Shown here: piece by piece, positions 58,717 through 64,000 of the stretch
Layout: every line of letters starts with the position of its first letter
How positions within the stretch are numbered: the stretch's first letter is position 1
DNA from: Chitinophaga vietnamensis
Lineage (GTDB): Bacteria; Bacteroidota; Bacteroidia; Chitinophagales; Chitinophagaceae
Direction: 5' to 3'
Length of the DNA stretch: 64,000 nucleotides
Assembly (NCBI RefSeq): GCF_902167635.1
Contig: NZ_CABHMS010000006.1
Span: 372,001 to 436,000 of the forward strand
The notes under the pieces: model-generated
Told to the model about the DNA's origin: nothing
The model's database searches: none
What the model saw: the letters and a program-made list of their open reading frames with translations, nothing else
Program-made: the position numbers and the translations under genes

Positions 58717-60849
58717 TTATTTAAAAATACTGAAGATGATAAAGCTGCACACATAGGCCAGGCCGGTCATATAGAACAGCTGCGCGACGGGGAACTTCCA
58801 TGATTTTGTTTCACGCCGTACAGTGGCCATCGTACTCATACACTGCATGGCAAATGCATAAAACAGCATGAGCGACAAACCTGTGGCCAGGGTATACACC
58901 GGCGAGCCATCGGGCCTTTTGGCGGAAGCCATCTTTTGGCGGAGCGTAACATTGTTATCATCAGGGTCCTCTCCAACACTGTAAAGGGTGGCCATTGTAC
59001 CTACAAACACTTCACGCGCTGCAAATGAAGTGATCAGCGCAATACCGATCTTCCAGTCGAAGCCCAGCGGGCGTATGGCCGGCTCTATCACGTGGCCGAG
59101 GATACCTGCATAGGAATTGGATAACTTCTCTGATTTGAACTGGCGATTAATTTCAACTGCTTCGGGTGATCCTTCCGGTACTGTTTTCAACAGCTGTTCA
59201 TATTTCGCGTGTATCGGCTGCATTCTGCTGCCAGGGCCGTAAGAGGCCAGGAACCAGAGTGTTACGGAAATCACCACGATCACTTTCCCCGCATCGGTCA
59301 CAAATATTTTTGCTTTCTCCACCATGGTGGTACCTACGTTCTTCCAGCGCGGGGCGCGGTATACCGGCAGTTCCATGATGAAATAACTTTTCTCTTTGAT
59401 GCGCACGAACAGTTTCATCAGCGCAGCGATGATGATCGCCATGAAAAAGCCCAGCAGGTAGAGGCCCATCATCACCAGGCCTTGCAGCCCGAGGATGCCG
59501 AACACCCTTCTGTCGGGGATGACCAACCCGATCACGACGGTATAGATGGGTAAACGTGCAGAACAACTCATTAATGGCGTGACGAGTATCGTGATGAGTC
59601 GTTCTTTTTTATTCTCGATCGTACGGGTAGCCATGATAGCCGGAACGGCGCAGGCAACGCCGCTGATCAGCGGCATAACGGATTTACCGTTGAGGCCCAC
59701 CTGCCGCATAAGCCGGTCTGTAAGGAAGCTGATACGCGCCATGTAGCCGGTATCTTCCAGTATCGTGATCAGTCCGAAAAGGATCATGATCTGTGGCACG
59801 AATACGGCAAAGCCACTCACGCCCGCCAATATACCGTTGATGAATACATCACTGACCATATTTTCTGGCAGCACCTGCGTGAGCCAGCCGCCCAGTGCGC
59901 CAAAGGCGCCTTCGATCCAGTCCATCGGATATTTCGCCAGCCAGAAGATGCTCTGGAATAACAGGAACATCACTACCAGCAGGATGGCATAGCCCCAGAA
60001 GCGGTGCAGCAGCACATCGTCGATCTTGTCGGTGCGCAATTGTTTTTGCAGCGGGTCTGTTTCTACTACGGTGCCTTTCATGATATGCTTGATACGGGCA
60101 TATCGCTGCGTGATCTCTTCGGCCTGTACTTTCGTTTTATTGAAATGATGTTTTGCCAGTATATTTTTGATGGCCAGTTTCTGTCCGCCATTGAGGAAAT
60201 GCAGCTCATCACTGTTCACCGCTACATGAAGGGCGGCGTAATCGCTGCGGCAAGGGCTGATCTGCTTCACGTCTTCAATCACTTCCCTGGCAAGTGCATT
60301 GTTAGGGATAAAATCGCGGGCGGGTGCGCTATATTGGCCACGGGCGGCTAATTCAATGATTTTTTTCAGTTCCTGTACCCCTTTACTTTTGCGCGGGTTT
60401 ACTGCTACTACCGGCACGCCCAGTTCTCTTTCCAGCCCGTCGATATCTATTTCCACACCTTTCTTGCGTGCAATATCCATCATGGTCAGCACAATGATGA
60501 CCGGCATTTTCAGGTCGATGATCTGGGAACAGAAGAGCAGGTTGCGTTTGAGGTTGGAAGCATCGGCCACGATCACAACAAGGTTGGGTGCTTCGGCGGC
60601 ATTGACGTTAATGAGTACATCGTAGGTGACATACTCGTCGGCACTTTTGGGATAGAGGCTGTAGGTTCCAGGCAGATCGATGATATTAGCGTTCAGCCCA
60701 GCAGCAATATGTGCCGTTCCCGTTTTCTTGTCCACCGTTACCCCGGGGAAGTTGCTTACTTTCTGGTTCAGGCCAGTGAGTGCATTAAAAAGGGAGCTTT
60801 TACCACTATTCGGATTTCCTACCAGTGCGATGTTTATGGGTGCCTGCAT
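58717..60849 (-). CDS. feoB: ferrous iron transport protein B
   Basis: A 710-residue inner-membrane Fe(II) transporter. The cytoplasmic G domain has G1 ALVGNPNSGKSSLFNALTG (residues 9-27), G2/G3 (NFPGVTVDKKTG, IIDLPGTYSLYP) and the NFeoB region to about 275. Gate-type membrane domains contain VPQIMILFGLITILEDTGYMAR and GVACAVPAIMATRTIENKKER. No feoA lies beside it, and feoA is often adjacent or fused in this phylum. A TAACTTTG box lies 43 bases upstream. Confidence 0.95.
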   Translation of the reverse strand: MQAPINIALVGNPNSGKSSLFNALTGLNQKVSNFPGVTVDKKTGTAHIAAGLNANIIDLPGTYSLYPKSADEYVTYDVLINVNAAEAPNLVVIVADASNLKRNLLFCSQIIDLKMPVIIVLTMMDIARKKGVEIDIDGLERELGVPVVAVNPRKSKGVQELKKIIELAARGQYSAPARDFIPNNALAREVIEDVKQISPCRSDYAALHVAVNSDELHFLNGGQKLAIKNILAKHHFNKTKVQAEEITQRYARIKHIMKGTVVETDPLQKQLRTDKIDDVLLHRFWGYAILLVVMFLLFQSIFWLAKYPMDWIEGAFGALGGWLTQVLPENMVSDVFINGILAGVSGFAVFVPQIMILFGLITILEDTGYMARISFLTDRLMRQVGLNGKSVMPLISGVACAVPAIMATRTIENKKERLITILVTPLMSCSARLPIYTVVIGLVIPDRRVFGILGLQGLVMMGLYLLGFFMAIIIAALMKLFVRIKEKSYFIMELPVYRAPRWKNVGTTMVEKAKIFVTDAGKVIVVISVTLWFLASYGPGSRMQPIHAKYEQLLKTVPEGSPEAVEINRQFKSEKLSNSYAGILGHVIEPAIRPLGFDWKIGIALITSFAAREVFVGTMATLYSVGEDPDDNNVTLRQKMASAKRPDGSPVYTLATGLSLMLFYAFAMQCMSTMATVRRETKSWKFPVAQLFYMTGLAYVCSFIIFSIFK

Positions 60850-60891
60850 TCCTTATCTTATCCAGTTAATTAAAATGATGTGCCGAATATG

Positions 60892-60899
60892 CAAAGTTA
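60892..60899 (-). promoter_or_regulatory. -7 box of feoB
   Basis: TAACTTTG on the minus strand, 43 bases before the feoB ATG; the same octamer precedes kdnA. No Fur box is recognised with confidence. Confidence 0.4.
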
Positions 60900-60960
60900 A
60901 ACATTAATCAGGCTGGGTAATGATCGAAAGCGGAAAAAAGCGGAGCGCTCTTTAAAAGCA

Positions 60961-60986
60961 AAAGCCATGGTCGATACCACGGCTTT
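60961..60986 (-). terminator. terminator of the PadR/PspC operon
   Basis: AAAGCC-A-TGGT (60961-60971) pairs with ACCA-C-GGCTTT (60976-60986) with one mismatch and loop CGAT; T-rich sequence follows on the minus strand. It lies about 35 bases past the PspC stop. Confidence 0.65.
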
Positions 60987-61019
60987 TACATATATTATAT
61001 TGGTGTGATGTGTGATAGA

Positions 61020-62798
61020 TCAGCTTTTATGAAGATTTAATATTCCGTATGCGATATAAGAGATGCCATCTTTTATTTGTCCGAGGGAGGCAACAGCGGC
61101 AGTAGCCCTTTCTTTGATCGATCCGGTATCTTTCTTATTATCTTTTTCTTCTCCTTTATCGTGATAACGATAATTATTTTCTAATGAATCTTTGTCCTGG
61201 CTTTTTTGTTCCACGGGGCGCTCTTTCCTGTTTTCGTCGTGAAGCCCGTCAGGCGTCATTTTCAGGTTAGCGGGTGTTTCATCATCGTCGTTGAAGTCCC
61301 AGTTATCATCAGCATTATAGCGGCGGAAGGAGAAGTAACGGTATACATCGTGGTCGATTTCCAGGTTTTTACCGTTAGGAACTTTCACGATCAGCGTAAT
61401 ATGCTGCCCGCGGTATTTGTCGTTCAATGGCAGGGAGAATCCTGAAGGGATATAAAGAACAGAGTCCTGCTGATTTAATTTGAACTGTATATCGGAAGCC
61501 AGTTGCGCGGCCTGTGATTCTGTGCGGCCTTTGGAGAAGCGCACTACGTCTACACCGAAGCTGTCTGTAGTGCTTTTCTCTATTTTGATCCTGATATCGC
61601 CGATCACTACGGTATCTTCGTCCACATAGAAGTGTTCATCCATGAATTTGAAATCGTCTTCATCATCTGACTGGATACCTGGCAGGCGTTTGAGGATCAG
61701 TTTACCTTTAGCGGGTTGCGTGATGGCAAAGGTTTGTTTGTTGGTGCTGCTTCTGCGGAAATCTTTCACGAGCGATACAGCTACCATACCGGCAAACAGG
61801 AATCCGAGCAGCCAGAGGAAGGCCAGGGTAGGCCCAACGAAGCGGCTGGTTTGTTTGGAGCCGGTGAGTTTGCGTACCAGGAAGATCACCAGTGCGATCA
61901 GCGGGATGCCTACCAGCAGGCCTACAGCGGGCCACAGCAGGAAGGTGTGCTGTTCGGCAGAGAAGATCAGGTGTTGCAATGGCATCAGGGCCGCGGAAGA
62001 GATGGCGATACTGATCGCTGCCACTACGAGGCAGAACAGCAGTACCACTGCCAGGAAGTAAAAGAATCCTTTGGTAACGAATACCAGCGCTTTGCCGAGG
62101 CCGGAGGCGAGGTTCACAAAGAAACGCTCAATGTCGTTACCTACCTGCTTTCCGCGGCCCTGCGAAAAATTTTTGATGTCGTCTCCAACACTCTTCACGT
62201 GGCCTTTCACGTTTTGCAGTTCTTCCTGGATGGTAGCGCGGATGTTGTTAAGGTCCACACGCTCCCCTCTCATTTCCAGTTTTTCAGCAGCCGTATCTGC
62301 GGATGGCGTGGCTATCCAGAGGATGAAGTATACGAGGATACCAGTACCGAAACCACCGATGGCCAGCAGGGCAAAGATGATACGGAAGATCACCGGATCT
62401 ACGTTGAAGTAGGCGCCCAAACCACTACAAACACCACTCAGCACTTTGTTGTCCGGATCGCGATAGAGGCGTTTGCGCGGACGGCTATAGTATTCGTTCT
62501 GTGTTTGCTGTTGTTGCGCCTGTTCCTTGGGGGCTTCCTCATCAAACTGCTCGGGCGTACCCATGGCGGCTTTCATGGAGGTTACATCATCGTCGGTAAT
62601 GCAATGTGCTCCTTTCTTGAGTTTGTCCTGGAACAGTTCAGCAATACGCGCTTCAATGTCCGCAACAATCTCATCTCCCCCTTCCTCTTTTGAAAAGTAT
62701 TTTTTAAGACTGTCCAGATACTGACGCAGTATCTCATAAGCGCTATCCTCTATGGGAATCAGCCTACCAGACAGGTTTATGTTGATAATCTTTTTCAT
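61020..62798 (-). CDS. PspC-domain membrane protein, multidomain
   Basis: A 592-residue protein. Residues 1-100 form an N-terminal soluble part (NLSGRLIPIEDSAYEILRQYL). The PspC domain follows near 108-170 (RDPDNKVLSGVCSGLGAYFNVDPVIFRI) and contains membrane helices. Three or four more helices lie near 235-350. A long C-terminal periplasmic region has beta-strand repeats (IEKSTTDSFGVDVVRFSKG) and a Lys/Asp/Glu-rich tail. Such proteins act in envelope stress. It is cotranscribed with the PadR gene 35 bases upstream. Confidence 0.9.
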   Translation of the reverse strand: MKKIININLSGRLIPIEDSAYEILRQYLDSLKKYFSKEEGGDEIVADIEARIAELFQDKLKKGAHCITDDDVTSMKAAMGTPEQFDEEAPKEQAQQQQTQNEYYSRPRKRLYRDPDNKVLSGVCSGLGAYFNVDPVIFRIIFALLAIGGFGTGILVYFILWIATPSADTAAEKLEMRGERVDLNNIRATIQEELQNVKGHVKSVGDDIKNFSQGRGKQVGNDIERFFVNLASGLGKALVFVTKGFFYFLAVVLLFCLVVAAISIAISSAALMPLQHLIFSAEQHTFLLWPAVGLLVGIPLIALVIFLVRKLTGSKQTSRFVGPTLAFLWLLGFLFAGMVAVSLVKDFRRSSTNKQTFAITQPAKGKLILKRLPGIQSDDEDDFKFMDEHFYVDEDTVVIGDIRIKIEKSTTDSFGVDVVRFSKGRTESQAAQLASDIQFKLNQQDSVLYIPSGFSLPLNDKYRGQHITLIVKVPNGKNLEIDHDVYRYFSFRRYNADDNWDFNDDDETPANLKMTPDGLHDENRKERPVEQKSQDKDSLENNYRYHDKGEEKDNKKDTGSIKERATAAVASLGQIKDGISYIAYGILNLHKS

Positions 62799-62833
62799 TT
62801 CTGTTGTTCGTTTAGGTTTTAGGTAATAGGTCC

Positions 62834-63172
62834 TTAAAGGAGTGCATTGTTCTGCGTTAATTGGTGAACCGCATTGGCCAGTTCATTCCAGGTTGTTTCC
62901 AGCTCAGCGTAAAAGGCGTCTCCTTTTTCTGTCATGGAAAAATATTTCCGCGGAGGGCCGGAGCTGCTTTCTACCCAGCGATAGGTGAGCAATTCGGCAT
63001 TTTTTAATCTGGTAAGTAAAGGATAAAGTGTTCCCTCCAGGATATCGAGCTTCGCTTCTTTCATCTTCTCTATAATATCTGAGGGGTAAGCTTCTCCTTG
63101 CTTGATGATGGACAAAATGCAAAACTCCAGCACGCCCTTCCTCATCTGCGATTGTGTGTTATCTATGTTCAT
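62834..63172 (-). CDS. PadR-family transcriptional regulator
   Basis: A 112-residue winged-helix protein. It has MRKGVLEFCILSIIKQGEAYPSDIIEKM, LDILEGTLYPLLTRLKNAELL as the recognition region (residues 44-64), YFSMTEKGDAFYAELETTW, and a short C-terminal helix for dimerisation. PadR/PspC operons are common in Bacteroidota, and the regulator is thought to control the operon itself. The upstream region 63173-63493 is AT-rich and likely holds its operator, but I see no clear dyad. Confidence 0.92.
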   Translation of the reverse strand: MNIDNTQSQMRKGVLEFCILSIIKQGEAYPSDIIEKMKEAKLDILEGTLYPLLTRLKNAELLTYRWVESSSGPPRKYFSMTEKGDAFYAELETTWNELANAVHQLTQNNALL

Positions 63173-63493
63173 GGCAAGTGAGCTTTTAAAATTTGTTTTC
63201 TAATGGTGGTTGTGATAGCTATTTCAACATTCCGATACAAAAATAGGAATTATTTACTACTATGCAATACACAATACCATAGAAAGCAAAATAATTGGCT
63301 TTGAACATTACCCCAATCGCCGATACAAGTATATTATAATCAATAAGTTACATTGTTAAATATAAATATTTATTAATTTGAATAATTGGGATGAACGGTA
63401 AATAGAAGCGGATGAATTGCTTTAACATTTTTTTAATTGCCGGATCAAAAAAAATATCATCCCGCTGGGTTACTTTTGTAAGAGCAGTTATGT
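63173..63493. promoter_or_regulatory. 321-base AT-rich divergent promoter region
   Basis: It lies between the PadR gene and the 63494 gene. TACTTTTG (63471-63478) is a good -7 box 15 bases before the plus-strand ATG. No protein-like ORF is seen. The base composition (poly-A and poly-T words) is clearly lower in GC than the flanks. Confidence 0.4.
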
Positions 63494-63787
63494 ATGAAGA
63501 AAATAATCGGCATATTTCTTTTGGGCCTGATGGTTTCCCAGTTACTTCCCGTAAAGGAGGTAGGAAAGCTGCTGTTTAATAATCAGATCGTAGAAGAACA
63601 TCCGGTAGATGGTTGCGGTGGCGATCATGTGAAACTGACGAAAGAACTGAAGTGCTGCACCCTGTTCGATAGTACGCTCCGCCTGGATCCACTGCTGCTG
63701 CTCACCCCTGTCCAGTATCATTTGTTTGAAGATATTCCCAGCGGCCCAGCCAGGGAAATACATACCCCGCCTCCCAACATCGCTTAA
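63494..63787 (+). CDS. small secreted protein with Cys/His-containing core
   Basis: A 97-residue protein from ATG 63494. The N-terminal signal peptide (MKKIIGIFLLGLMVSQLLPV) is followed by VKEVGKLLFNNQIVEEHPVDGCGGDHVKLTKELKCC, which contains three cysteines and two histidines, and a Pro-rich end (HTPPPNIA). Similar small exported proteins precede heavy-metal efflux or TonB genes in related bacteria, which suggests metal sensing or binding; this is inference, because the downstream gene lies beyond the window. Confidence 0.65.
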   Translation: MKKIIGIFLLGLMVSQLLPVKEVGKLLFNNQIVEEHPVDGCGGDHVKLTKELKCCTLFDSTLRLDPLLLLTPVQYHLFEDIPSGPAREIHTPPPNIA

Positions 63788-64000
63788 TGCTGATGCCTTG
63801 CTGCTGTGATCCATAGCAGCTGTTCCCTTTATTATTACCAATTAAATCATTGATCACCCGGTGCTTCGTGTATCCGTATGCGTTATACGGTTCCTGTCGC
63901 CAGCGGTGCTATTGCTATCGGTGTAGCGTCCACGGTTGCAGCTTGTTGCTGCTATCCGGAAGCGCGATCCCTGATTGAAAAGCTTATTTTATGAACAAGC
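63788..64000 (+). other. end of window, possible start of a further gene
   Basis: An ATG at 63991 (ATGAACAAG) could open another gene, but only ten bases are visible. The gap contains a hairpin CCGTAT/ATACGG near 63876-63892. Nothing else is recognised. Confidence 0.25.

Noticed and set aside
63991-64000. Start of a further gene at the right edge
   Set aside because: Only ten bases follow the ATG, too little to support a feature of its own.

Overview
This window looks like chromosomal DNA of a Bacteroidota member close to Chitinophaga (family Chitinophagaceae). The evidence is a SusC/SusD pair, TlpA-type thioredoxins, DUF4836 and DUF2891 proteins, a macro-domain/NYN pair, Tat- and lipoprotein-exported sugar oxidoreductases, promoter boxes of the TAnnTTTG type, few Shine-Dalgarno sequences, and a tRNA gene without an encoded CCA end. 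Most of the window is near 50% GC. The first 500 bases are clearly AT-richer and stop at the 3' end of a tRNA-Thr gene, which suggests the edge of an integrated island. I see no CRISPR array, rRNA or intact insertion sequence.

Layout. 1-573: end of a thioredoxin-like gene, a probable HTH-regulator remnant and tRNA-Thr(CGU). 0.6-12.5 kb: mostly housekeeping and envelope genes (GNAT, PepSY protein, YbaB, FAD reductase, DUF2891, ABC exporter pair, DUF4836 lipoprotein, MsrB). 12.7-31 kb: mutL, then a carbohydrate region with an FGGY gluconokinase-like gene divergent from a GMC oxidoreductase / gluconate-dehydrogenase-subunit-3 / Gfo-Idh-MocA set, a SusCD pair, a PBP4-type carboxypeptidase, a second Gfo-Idh-MocA gene, a formylglycine-type lectin/enzyme fold protein and a Tat-exported sugar isomerase/epimerase. 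This resembles periplasmic glycoside oxidation (3-keto sugar) chemistry. 31-40.7 kb: small membrane proteins, fused alpha-keto acid dehydrogenase E1, TlpA protein, macro-domain plus NYN/LOTUS pair, Dps, MFS transporter, RmuC. 40.7-43.8 kb: kdnA-kdsB-kdnB, the pathway to CMP-8-amino-Kdo for lipid A-core. 44-52.6 kb: CAP protein, GH25 lysozyme, radical SAM protein, a BlaI/BlaR1-like pair, an envelope-stress trio, AI-2E transporter and nadD. 52.6-55.3 kb: paaABCD. 55.5-64 kb: secreted peptidases, FeoB, a PadR/PspC operon and a small secreted Cys/His protein.

The most unusual signals are non-coding or translational. (1) A 196-bp palindrome (85-bp perfect arms) lies between mutL and the kinase gene and supplies the kinase's last codons. 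(2) Two long palindromes of one repeat family start exactly at the stop codons of two sugar-metabolism genes. (3) A canonical A_AAA_AAG slippery heptamer sits in frame near the end of the BlaR1-like gene; the -1 frame stays open for 36 coding-like codons and stops right at a terminator hairpin. (4) A triple dyad operator array precedes the BlaI gene. (5) A macro-domain ADP-ribose hydrolase is paired with a NYN/LOTUS RNA-binding nuclease-like protein.
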